Positions 1 to 10,559 of a stretch of 64,000 nucleotides of DNA are shown here, piece after piece. The stretch lies in the NCBI GenBank assembly GCA_023376005.1, contig CM042157.1:92104436-92168435 (forward strand). The letters are read 5' to 3'. Each line of letters starts with the position of its first letter. The stretch's first letter is position 1. Under the pieces are notes generated by a model that made no database searches, was not told the origin of the DNA, and worked only from the letters and a program-made list of their open reading frames with translations. This DNA is from Doryteuthis pealeii. Taxonomy: Eukaryota > Mollusca > Cephalopoda > Myopsida > Loliginidae. A program made the translations under genes and the position numbers.

Positions 1-399
1 AAGTTATCTGTCCCGGACCCGTTTTTTTTTTTTTTTGTACAGGGTAAGTTACTTGCCTTTTTGACCCTGTAGGGACCCGGTTTGTTTGGAGATTGTGTAG
101 TTGATGAGTTGAAGATCCGAGTTATGGGTCCCACAATTCATATGTATAAGGACTACGGTAAATGTAGTTTCCATAGGTAACAAAAGAAGAAGACATTGAT
201 AAAGGAAACAAACTTTATATACATAAATACAATTAATATAGTTTCATTGTTCTTTCAGTGGTGTTGCAGTCTGATTGTGTCTGTGTATAGTTGTGTGTGA
301 CAACTGTGACATGGTGTTTTATATTAGTGTGATTGCTTGTGTCAACATATTAGTAGTTTGTCTGTGATTGGAACTTGTGATTGAAAGTTGTTGTTGTTG

Positions 400-476
<77 letters not shown>

Positions 477-1170
477 GGAGACGAAAAGATAGACGGACCT
501 GCTGAGTCGTATTTGATGTTTCGGACGTTCCCACTGTCGAGTTAGGAGCATCCTCTCCAACTCTGTTGAGCCAGGAAGAGCAAAAGCTCTTCACTGTCTC
601 TGTGTCTCCCATCTTTCAGCTAAATGGGCCTTTTTATAATTTTCTTATTGTCATTGTCTATTGTGATCATTAAGCTAAAATATTCCTCAAATATCAGGTG
701 ATTTGCAATGATGTAATATCGAATGATTTTGGTATCTGTGGAATTCTGGTGACATAAATTATCGGATGAATTTAAACCATTGTTTCTATTGTTTCTAAAA
801 TATTTCTAAACTAATATTATTTCGATTCTCTTTTGTTTACCTAATTCTAAACTCATGACATACAATTGTAAAACTAGTTATTTAAGAAACTTAATTATTT
901 TAATTCGGTCAATTCCACATGCCGTAAAAATATAGGGGCCGATCCCTTTTGACCCTTTCAGTCAGACTGTAAATAAAAATACACACCTCGTGTTTAAGGA
1001 AAAGCAATATTGATGTGTTATCTTGTTAATTGATCTTAAAGTATCTCATGTGGAACATGTATAGATGAGTAACTGCGCTTGCCAGAAATAATGTGGAATT
1101 GAGTTGTTAAATTCCCAACACAAGAGCTATCTACCTCAATTCTCTTTTTTATTTATTTTATACTTATCAA
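1..1170. other. Outer left arm, non-coding, with (GA)n microsatellite
   Basis: A 73-bp (GA)n tract lies at 400-472. Its translations are low-complexity and are not genes. The rest is AT-rich sequence in which I see no gene, tRNA or transposon terminus. It mirrors about 19,640-20,810. Confidence 0.7.
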
Positions 1171-1174
1171 CATA

Positions 1175-1600
1175 AAAACAACTAGCAAAATAAAAAAACA
1201 CCCTCTGGGCGACGTAAAATAAATATTGCCTGAAGGGATGGGAGTTGAAAATTTATTTATCAGAGAGTTTGTATCATAAGTAAAGTAAAATCATCAAATT
1301 TATTAAAGGAGTAAAAAATAAAATAAATTTATTAAAAGAGTGAAAAATAAAAAAATTGAAATGGAAACTTAGTTCTGATAACTTTAAATATATATTAAAA
1401 TAAAACAAACTATATATAGATAGTTAATACCAGTCATGTATTTATTAAAACTTGTTTAAAAAAACAATGAGGACTGTCTAACATTGCATGCTCAAATTTT
1501 GAGTGTATTTATTTTATGTTATGACGATTCTAGGTAGTGTGACGTAGGCAGTGACGTAAGCAGTGACGTAAGCAGTGATGTAGTTTTTGTTACAGACAAA
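1175..1600 (-). repeat. Dispersed 0.45-kb element, uninterrupted copy (left arm)
   Basis: The segment runs from an 'agcaaaataaaaaaacacc' end to a run of GTGACGTAAGCA-type repeats near 1,540-1,585. The same sequence, more diverged, recurs at 2,610-3,290, where a SINE interrupts it. It has no coding capacity. The repeated TGACGTAA motif resembles a CRE/CREB site. Mirror: 19,211-19,640. The element class is unknown. Confidence 0.7.
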
Positions 1601-2610
1601 AACCGGAAGCGAATCTCCATTATTGATAGATGATAAATTGTTTAGGAAAGAGTTAAACTGAAGAGTTTAAGAAAACAAATTTATAATATGCATTTTTTTA
1701 TAAATATTGTAGCAGTTCCCTGGTAATATTTTCTGGTGATGTATTGATGACACGAAGACGACTGATGTTGAACGTAGAATATTCTATTTACTTCCAAACA
1801 CCGTGAAATACTGAAATAAAATGGGATATAAAACAATTACTAATTTACAAAAGGGGTCTTTAACAAATGCCAGCAACTTCACGGGAAAATTGGAAAGAAA
1901 CATACCTGTGCGCCGTACCAGTACCGAGAACTAACTAAAAGACTAAAATTCTAAATTAAGGACGATATTATCCACACAACCTTTTTGCTGCATCAGCCAG
2001 GCGGAAGTCCCTATTTTGCCCTAAGGAAACCTGTTGATATTCCCACAATGCAATTCAGGCTATGTTGTCCCTGATTATCAGACCCTAACAGAGTTGTTTC
2101 CCTTACACTGTCCAAATTTAAGGGTATATTTTTAGGGTAAAAAATAAATATATCTAACTATTAGGCGCACTCAAAGGCGACAGCTACAAATATTGTTCTA
2201 GTTTTGTTAGAGAATCATAGAGAAGGTCATCTTACCGGCATTTTGATGTAATGGGTGAGAACTCCTTTTTCTGTCGAAAGTGTCCTGCCTTTGTTTACCA
2301 TTAATTTTTTTTTTTTTTTGAGGTCTTCTGACGAAATTCGGACGAAACTGAGTAATTTATGAAAAAGCATGTTGCAGTGTTCTTTTTCATAACTTGTAGA
2401 AGGTTCCACAAAGAAAATCCTGACCGATATTCAAGTGTGTAAAACCTCGAATTATGCATTTAACATTAAAAGGAAAAAGGCAGATTCATATAACATTTTC
2501 GAAGACAGTGGGACACAAGTGTTCATTATCACTGTTGCGAAGACAAAAAAACTAAAAGATCCGGAGAAGTTGATACTGTGTGATCAGTTCAATAGATCAA
2601 TTATAAACAC
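1600..2610. other. Left-arm unique sequence, no gene seen
   Basis: AT-rich sequence. The short open frames here have no recognisable motif, and their mirror at 18,216-19,210 does not preserve them as good coding sequence. Nothing else is supported. Confidence 0.5.
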
Positions 2611-3290
2611 TAGCAAAATAAAAAAAACACCCTCCGAGTAATGTAAAAATAAATTTTTGAAAGATATTGATTGAGGAGGTGGAAGTTAAAAATTAAATGT
2701 CGGAGAGTTTGAACCATAAATCATAAAATCATCAAATTTATTAAAGAAGTAAAAAAAAAAAAAAAAACAATTTGAAATCGAAACTAAGTTCTATTAACTT
2801 TGAATATCTATTAAAATAAAACAAACTATATATATATATATATATTTACCAACTCCTCCACACGAGCAGGATACGACACAAGGTCAATTTCTTAAGCGGA
2901 GTTTAACAGGCTTGAATTCAGAGTTTTCCTTCTCCTAGACTGGTTACCTAGCCATGGTTAAAGAACCCAGTCTGCCCTGCTATTTACCCATAGCTGGAGG
3001 GAGAGTAGGATTCATATCTTTCCCAAGGGTATTAGCGCTAAGTGAAATGCAGTTACCACGTCCAGGATTTGAACTCGGGGCGACGAGTCCATTTCCCATG
3101 ACTTTAACCATTACACCACGGGCTTCCTACATATAGATATATGATACTGGGGATTTATCTATTAAAACTTGTTTTAAAAAACAATGAGGACTGTCTAATG
3201 TTGCATGCTCAAATTTGTAATCTATGTTATGACGATTTCGGGTATAGTGACGTAAGCAGTGACGTAGTTTTTGTTACAGATAAAAACGAA
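2610..3290 (-). repeat. Dispersed 0.45-kb element, copy interrupted by a SINE (left arm)
   Basis: Paralogue of 1,175-1,600. It shares the 'aacaatgaggactgtctaa' block, the 'aaaataaaacaaacta' block and the terminal GTGACGTAAGCAGTGACGTAG motif. A tRNA-derived SINE sits inside at 2,847-3,130, next to a (TA)n stretch. Mirror: 17,545-18,215. Confidence 0.7.
2847..3130 (-). mobile_element. tRNA-derived SINE (left-arm copy)
   Basis: On the minus strand this reads a pol III A box (TGGTGTAATGGTTAA) and a B box (GAGTTCAAATCC) about 40 bp apart, followed by a 200-bp unrelated body ending in a (TA)n stretch. That is the layout of cephalopod tRNA-derived SINEs. It mirrors 17,701-17,977 and is related to the copy at 53,118-53,413. 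Confidence 0.8.
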
Positions 3291-3745
3291 TTCATGACCA
3301 AAAGAGCGGGAAATTAAATATAGCCCTACATAGGCATTTACCTATGGAATTTTCATACATGCAGTTGTATCAAAACCCAATTTAGGAGCAGATATTTATA
3401 ACATTTCTGTTTACTGAGCATTTTTAAAAACGTATCTAATTGATTCTGTAATCATCTTATCGTCAATAGGTTTTGTACATAATATTATTGTTCTACATCC
3501 CTCATTTTCAAGTGCTCAGGCAGTTTATCTAAACTTGATAAAACAGTATTCTGATATCACAGAACTTGAATTCAGATCCGTGCAACCAGCGCACGATATC
3601 ACACACTATGTGTAGGAACACAAAGATAATTGTCTCCTCTAGAATTGTAAGTTGGGTTTGCCATGTCACGTCTTCGTTTGTCACGTGACAATCAATCCTT
3701 TAACCTTCCTCTCTTAGCAAAAAAAAGAGTAACAGAGTGGCCTAT
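3291..3745. other. Left-arm unique sequence, no gene seen
   Basis: No coding motif, repeat end or RNA gene recognised. Mirror: about 17,060-17,545. Confidence 0.5.
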
Positions 3746-4500
3746 TGTCCAAATATTACTATGAAAATTTTTAATTTTTATGATATCACTATGAAATTTT
3801 TTACTATGAAATATGTGAAATGATTTTTACTATGAAAAATGCATTACCAATGATTTTACTATGAAAATGCATGCAAATGATTTTACTATATGAAATGCAT
3901 TGACAATGATTTTTTACTATAAAATGCATTGGACAAATATGATGATTTATGAAATGCATTGCAATGATTTTTACTATGAAAATGATTTTTACATTACATG
4001 ATTTTTACTATGAAAATGCATTTTTACTATGAAATGCATTGCCAATGATTTTTACTATTGCAAATGCATTGCATGATTTTTTACTATGAAAATGCATAGC
4101 AAATGATTTACTATTAGCAATGATTTTTACTATGAAAATGCATTGCCAATGATTTTTACTAATGAAATGCAATGCAAAAATGATTTTTACTATGAAAATG
4201 CATTGGACAATGATTTTTTACTATAAAATGCATTGGACAATGATTTTTACTATGAAAATGCATTGCCAATGATTTTTACTATGAAAATGCATTACCAATG
4301 ATTTTTACTATGAAAATGCATTGGACAATGATGAAAATGCATGACAATGATTTTACTATGAAAATTGCATTGCCAATTTTTACCATTATGAAATGCATTG
4401 CCAATGATTTTACTATGAAAATGCATTGCAATTGATTTTACTATGAAAATGCATTGCAAATGATTTTTACTATGAAAATGCATTGGAAATGATTTTGTAT
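3746..4500. repeat. 29-bp satellite array (left arm, heavily indel-ridden)
   Basis: Tandem copies of a unit reading roughly ttttactatgaaaatgca plus ttgccaatga. The left-arm array is about 755 bp with irregular unit lengths, while the mirrored array (16,500-17,060) is about 560 bp and far more regular. The apparent reading frames are repeat translations, not a protein. Confidence 0.9.
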
Positions 4501-4641
4501 GATAAGTAAAGAACAAGACATATATTTTATTGGTCTCCGCTCTTTGAGCGAACAAGTACATTCGTCCCTAGCTTTGTTCTTAGAGAAAATTGATACGGAA
4601 CTTACAGAACAACCACGCGAGTAAGTTCAATTATCCCTTTT

Positions 4642-5177
4642 TACGAGGGTGAGTTAAAAATAGATATTTTGTTTAGACAGGTATAATGCCAACGCGGGAA
4701 CATGTATTATACATCAAAATGAAGCCGGTCATCTGTGGCTCGCATCCCTACTTCTCTATAGTCATCGCGTTTCTCTCAATACCAATATTCCACTTCCGAA
4801 TAAGAAAATGTATCCCTGCCCCGTCAATTCTGTTGACTTCTTTGAGCCACTTCTTCACTCCAGATTTCACTTTCTCGTCACTGGAATTATGTTTGCCCCT
4901 CAAACCCTCTTTCATGAGGCCGAAGAGATGATAATCGGAAGGCGCTAAATCTGGTGAATATGGAGGAAGCGGTAAAGTTGCCCACCCTAATGAGGCGATT
5001 TTCTCCCTGTCCTGATGCTTCTGTGTGGTCTAGGAGGACATTGTTGATTGGCAAGTTGGGTGTCTTACTCGTCGTATTCCTGCTCTGAGTCTCGTTAGGG
5101 ACTCAATGTAGGTATCAGAGTTTGTTGGGGTTTTTTTTTTAAAGAAAATGGCATTACTTTTTAAATCACCCTCGTTT
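4642..5177 (-). mobile_element. Internally deleted mariner-like transposon (left arm)
   Basis: Mirror of 15,829-16,363. Terminal inverted repeats starting ACGAGGGTGA lie at 4,642 and 5,177. The minus strand encodes a damaged C-terminal mariner transposase fragment. At about 535 bp the element is far shorter than a complete mariner of about 1.3 kb. Confidence 0.75.
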
Positions 5178-5230
5178 ATCACACCCTTTTGTGTTTATTG
5201 GAACATAATTGTGCCTTTTATGGTTTGGGA

Positions 5231-5495
5231 CATATATCATGTTTTGTTTTTTACACATATATTATTAAATGTTAATATCCTTCGTTAATATGGCTTTGTC
5301 TTTTCCTCACGGAAATATTCAGTGTTAGGTTATCATTTCAATGGCCTAATGCATTATAAGTATATCATGTTTTGTTTTTTACACGTATATTATTAAATGT
5401 TAATATAATTCGTTAATATGGCTTTGTCTTTTCCTTACGGAAATATTCAGTGTTAGGTTATCATTTCAATGGCCCAATGCATTATAAGTATATGG
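5231..5495. repeat. Direct tandem duplication of about 130 bp (left arm)
   Basis: Two successive copies begin with 'atatcatgttttgtttttt' and end with 'catttcaatggccnaatgc'. They differ by a few substitutions, so this is an older duplication. A diverged relative lies in an intron at about 56,810-56,950. Mirror: 15,505-15,768. Confidence 0.8.
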
Positions 5496-5827
5496 GTGTT
5501 ATAATCGAAACACAAGACGGTTAATTGCATCATGATCAACTGCAGAATGCTAATGCAAAACAAAAACAGGCACAATAGAATAGAGACAACCATACACCGA
5601 GAACTGTGCAAATAATTCTACTTCGGTAATGTACACAAATGGTATAGCACAAAACTGAGGCTATCCTACAATATTAAAACACATGATAGTCTGGAAATTT
5701 GAAGTACAAACAGACAATTCTATTCAAACGAGACGACCAATTGTAAACAAGAATAAGCCGTAAACAAGTAAAATAGTAGACCACCGACTACAAATAAAAG
5801 AAAATGAAAATTAGAAGAATATTTGAA
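5496..5827. other. Left-arm unique sequence, no gene seen
   Basis: AT-rich with no recognisable feature. It mirrors about 15,180-15,505. Confidence 0.5.
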
Positions 5828-6085
5828 CCATCCAATTCTTCATCTATTTTCTACTTGCCCCCATCCCCTCATTTTGTTTCTGATATTTTTGACGCGGTTA
5901 CACGTGCATCAATAATCATATAATCAACCCTCCCCTTACTGTCCCCCCAGTTTGAGAACTGAAAAGACTGGGGGGACAGTAAGGGGATGTGGTTGATCAT
6001 ATGATTATTGGTGCACTTGTAACCGCGTCAAAAATATCAGACACAAAATGAGGGGAAATAGAAAATAGACGAAGAATTGCAACTG
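5828..6085. mobile_element. Small foldback (MITE-like) element (left arm)
   Basis: A local palindrome centred near 5,958. 'gacgcggttacacgtgcat' at about 5,890 pairs with its inverse near 6,015, and 'cccttactgtcccccc' pairs with 'ggggggacagtaaggg'. There is no coding capacity. The same hairpin is at 14,936-15,180, so it is a palindrome inside each arm of the larger palindrome. Confidence 0.8.
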
Positions 6086-7022
6086 TTTAGACCACAGTGT
6101 TTTGTGTTTTATTTTTCATATAGAGAAAGGTTTTGTACATTTGGGAAGAATTCTTCTTACTCAATCTACAGCGCTAACTCGCAGTCATCTGGTGTAAACA
6201 GGGAAATGCGTAAAATAAAAACAATATGATTAATTACTTTTTTAAATCTGAAATATCTTCGTTAAAGCACACTCTGGGTGGGGGCACTCTATTCATTTTT
6301 TGTACATGTGTAACTTTTTTTTCGGGTAGGTGTATAAATTAAATTTATTTCAAAAATTCATAACCTATATATTAATCTTAATAACAATGAAGTCTTTTCT
6401 TCAAGAAATGGATTTAATGCTTCTAAAAATGATTTAGAAAATTAATTTACTCGTAGATGATAAACAATTGTTTAGTATCAATTTATATTTCAGATAAAAC
6501 TATATAAACAATGTATGAGTCACTGAAGTGCATACGCTGATAAATATGCAACTCTATTCACTACTGCCAGGAAATGTGAATTGAAAAATTAAGAATTGAC
6601 ACTTTTTTCTAAAGTTTAGATAAACAGAGAAAATTAGCCAATGTCACTAAAAACTTTTAATTGTTCTTTTTTCTTATCCACACGCTCAAAATATACGATT
6701 TTGAAAAGGGGCAAACAATTAGATCATTTCATTCAGACAGAACCATCATTCAATGTCCTTTTTCTTTCTTTTTTTTACTTTTATCTGACTACCTCTTCTT
6801 CCTCATCATCTTCCATCAACATTTCTTTTTTTAACCTCAGCTCCATTTCCCACCTCTAACTCTCAGGTATATGTTATCTTTGATCTCAGAAAAATTGGCC
6901 CTTCACCTAACACCATAGAAAGTTAATAATAAAATCAATTCCGTTGAACAAATCAACCCCCCGCCCCGAAGTAAACATAAAATAACAACATTGTCAGAAT
7001 TGTGAATTTTAGAAGTTTTTTT
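6086..7022. other. Left-arm sequence downstream of the guanylate cyclase, no gene seen
   Basis: AT-rich sequence flanking the 3' end of the minus-strand cyclase. One translation containing a serine run is low-complexity. No exon, repeat terminus or RNA gene was recognised. It mirrors 14,001-14,935. Confidence 0.5.
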
Positions 7023-10000
7023 TTATTCATTTTCGACTTCTGGAAGTGGGTTAGAGTATCCCCTTTTCCCAGTAAGCCAATAGGTTTCAAGTTTTCTCCC
7101 GCAAACTGTCATGGTGCCACGGTGCTTCATCAAGTAACCCCCAAGTTCTTCAAGAATCTTTACAGTGTCTTCAGACATCTGAATATGCATTGCCTTTGAT
7201 GAAGATTCCATAGTGGCAGCTATTTGCATAGTCTCCCCGAATAAGGTATAAACGAGGCATCTTCAGACCAACCACACCAGCAACTACAGGCCCTGTATTG
7301 ATACTAATCGAATTTGTAATTTAACATGAGGTAAGTGAGAAATTTTCTTAGTCATTATTGCTGACATTACATCCATGGCTGCGGTGGCAATCTCACCGGC
7401 GTGTAAGTTGTCATTTAATGTTGGAACTCCACTTGCTAGACATAAGCATCACCAATGGTCTCCACTTTATATACATCATATTGTGATAAAATACCATCAA
7501 ACAGACTATATAAATCATTCAAAGATCCACTACTTGCATCGGTTGGATACTTTTTGCAATTGATGTAAAACCAACAATATCACTGTAATAAACAGTGACA
7601 CATTCAAAATCTTCGGGTTCTATTTTGTTGCCATTCTTCAATTCGTCAATTACTTTTTTAGGCAACATTTGACTCACAATATTTTCGACTTTAGTCTTTT
7701 CTATTTCTAAAGCATCGGTTCTCTCGACAACAAGTTTTTCTAGATTTTTCGAATAGGATTCTAACAAACTCATCAAATTGTCCATTAGTTCTTCTTTAGT
7801 TGGAAATATATGGTCGAGTACACTTGTTAATTTTTGAAATGTAAACCTTGCAAGTGGATCATTGTCCCATCGCATTGTCAAGCATTTTCAGAAGTTTATC
7901 TTGAGCTGATCTTCCTTCTGGGAGATAATCAGGATGAATGTAAGGGCGAACTACTTTTGAATCAATCTCGAGTGATTCCCAAATTTCTAAATCTGTTTCC
8001 ACTGCTGGATCGTCTCGATTTACGATTAAGTCAATCATTGCACAAGTAGACAGGTAACCACGTTCGAATGCAAAAGGTACGTCCCGAGTAGCGATCTCTG
8101 ATACGAATACCAATGAGTATGCATCACCTTCTTGTGTACCCATACGAAATCATCGAGACAAGAGACCGATTCCAATAATTCTGGTGCTGTCCAGAGTAAC
8201 GCTTCTTGCATTGAAAAGTATTCTTCTGCTTTTTTCTTCGGTTTTTTCTATCAAGTAAGGTCATAGCGAATTGTTGGTGCACCAAAATCGGTTATTCTAA
8301 CGCACCAACGATTATCCAATAAGCAGTTTGAGGATTTGAGGCGACCATGTGAACCGATTTTTTGTTTTTAGTATGCAGAAATTCATTCACGACGAAATAT
8401 CTTTTAAGAAAGAGAACCGGAATTCCAGTCCAGACGTATCGTTTCATTCATTAATACGTCTCCAAACTACCTTTCTGGATTGGTTCTACAAGAAAACACA
8501 CATTAGGATTAACAAGACACGCTCCTCCGTAGTGATTAAGTTCTGATGGTGTAGAGTAATCAATTCGACATTTCCAAACGCATATTTATGTCATCATATT
8601 CGACTGTATTAGATTTTATTTTCTTCAAAAATACATTTTCGTTTCTTCCAGCTGCAGAAGCATTCGATATATTCCTGTGCTACTTGCAATGACATACTCT
8701 TTGTTGAAGAGGAATGCTTATCTACTAAAATCACCTCTTCCAGTCAACCAACCAGTCAAGATTTGAGAGAGCGGTTGCACGTTCAATTCGTTTACGAATT
8801 AAAATAGAAAATGTGTAGTAAGAATAATGAATGCAGCTGGAGAATGAACGGAACCAGAATTGCTGCCAAATGAATATCGCAGTCTTCCCGACCAGTAATT
8901 CTTAGAACATTCGAATTGTCTGGTTCAACACATTTACCATTTAGCAATTATGACAAATGGGAGTTTTACATTCATCACCCGTGTAACTTCGTAACATATA
9001 CACTCGTATGGTCTATTGCACTGACCATGAGAACACTTGCAGACTTCTTCTCACATAAGTCCATAGTATCCATCATAGCATTTTACACAGGTCATTGAAA
9101 TGCACACTCCCATATTATATACATTTACATTGAATTCGAGGAATTAGTTCCACAAGGATGACTGCAAGTAAACGGTGGAAGTGTCTTCTCCTTGCGCATG
9201 ATAATCTTGAGGCCATGATTCATTATCGTATCTTTAAGATGAAAATCTTTTTGCTCACCCTACCACTTCTTGACCAGAATCTGTGTATATTATAAATTGA
9301 CGAGACGGAAGTCGGCTCGGTAGAATTGTTTCATTAGTGAATCGTATTTTTTATATATTTGTATAGGGTATTCTATATTACTTTCTTTCGGGCGTCAGCA
9401 AACAATATTTGAATAAAGGAGCGACTATTTCATGGGTTGTTTAGGTTTTGTTAGCATTGATTATTCGAATATCGGCCCGGATCCTCCCTGTCTCCATGTT
9501 GATTTAGGCTTTAATTACTGATACAACCCTTCATTGTTATCTTCTCAGTTCTTTTCCAGTATTTTTTTTGTTGTATGCCTGTACAGATTTGGAAACTTGT
9601 TCGATAAGTTTGTGCAATAAGCAGGTGGCATCATATTCCTACAGGACATCCTCGCGACTTGTAATCAGTAATTTGGATACACAGATGATTGATCCGAGGT
9701 ATAGTGATTTTTGTCAGCGAGTAATAGTTAACCCAACACTCTTTTCCAGTCTTTTGTGTGCAATGAAGCATTTGTGTTATAGTCTCAGTAAATAAGATAT
9801 CCTCCAAAAACAGGTAGTAAACATTCTGGGAAAATATGCTATCAAGAATTGTTGATAGGGAAATGAGGCATTTTCACTAAGAAAAGTCCATTGATAACTT
9901 CCTGATGATAATCCTTTTGTTTAGCGATATGTAATATGGCCTGGGCATTTCCGTCTTGTTAGCATAACAGAGATTTGAAACTTGTTCCTTCTTCGCCGTT

Positions 10001-10440
10001 TCCATGGCGTCATTAAAATGTTATTCCATCTGGATCCTTCAGCTTCCACTGAACTTTTGTTGGCTTTCATTATTTCTTTTATCTATAATCTAGGAAGACG
10101 TGCTAAGACGCAATGAGAGATATACTGACACTTGGGGTTTTTATACAATATCTTTGACCAATGCTTTCTATCAGAGATTGGGTGAGAAAAGAATAATATA
10201 TTTGTCTTGAATTCCAAACAGAAACTCTGTTTTGACAAAGAATTCTGTGTATTTTTCACAAGCCTTTTCATCCAATGAAATTGGGCTACAAGCCTTTGGT
10301 TAAATAACATCTCTAAACATATAGGCAAAATTTATCATTCTGGTTTCCAGACAATTAAGCAGCCCGAATTGGTATTACTTGGGATTATTTTGCCAATTTC
10401 TCTAAATACCCGATAACTGAAGAATTGTATTTGAACATAT
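7023..10440 (-). pseudogene. Receptor-type guanylate cyclase, left-arm copy, broken by many small indels
   Basis: Mirror copy of the gene at 10,560-14,000. From 3' to 5' on the plus strand: the end of the cyclase domain with a stop after ...VENE (7,023-7,229), cyclase core and dimerisation linker (about 7,300-7,881, containing [12 protein letters not shown]), kinase-homology domain (about 7,859-8,650), transmembrane segment, EGF-like cysteines (about 8,850-9,130) and a ligand-binding-like region up to about 10,440. Frame breaks differ from those in the right arm. For example, this arm reads SQMLPKKVIDEL in frame where the right arm is shifted by one base, while this arm is shifted near 7,860 where the right arm is intact. 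Inference: the breaks are sequencing errors rather than decay. I label it pseudogene only because the sequence as given is not translatable. Confidence 0.8.
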
Positions 10441-10479
10441 CATTTTCGTTCTACTGTAAACAATATTTATTTCATATTA

Positions 10480-10541
10480 ATCATTCGTACGCTATGCTCA
10501 CTGATATAAATAGTGGTGTAATACCTGGTGTTTTACGACTT
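10480..10541. other. Spacer at the centre of the giant palindrome
   Basis: About 62 bp, from 'atcattcgtacgct' to 'ggtgttttacgactt', are not shared between the arms. Arm pairing stops at 'tttatttcatatta' on the left and resumes at 'taatatgaaataaa' on the right. The spacer lies just upstream of both cyclase copies, which therefore face away from each other. Confidence 0.85.
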
Positions 10542-10559
10542 TTAATATGAAATAAATAT

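Noticed and set aside
319..612. Open frame with a long Ser-Leu run
   Set aside because: It is the (GA)n/(CT)n microsatellite read in frame; the mirror at 20,202-20,492 is the same artefact.
7023..10440. A second, independent guanylate cyclase paralogue
   Set aside because: It matches the right-arm copy apart from indels; it is the mirrored copy of the same sequence, not a diverged paralogue.
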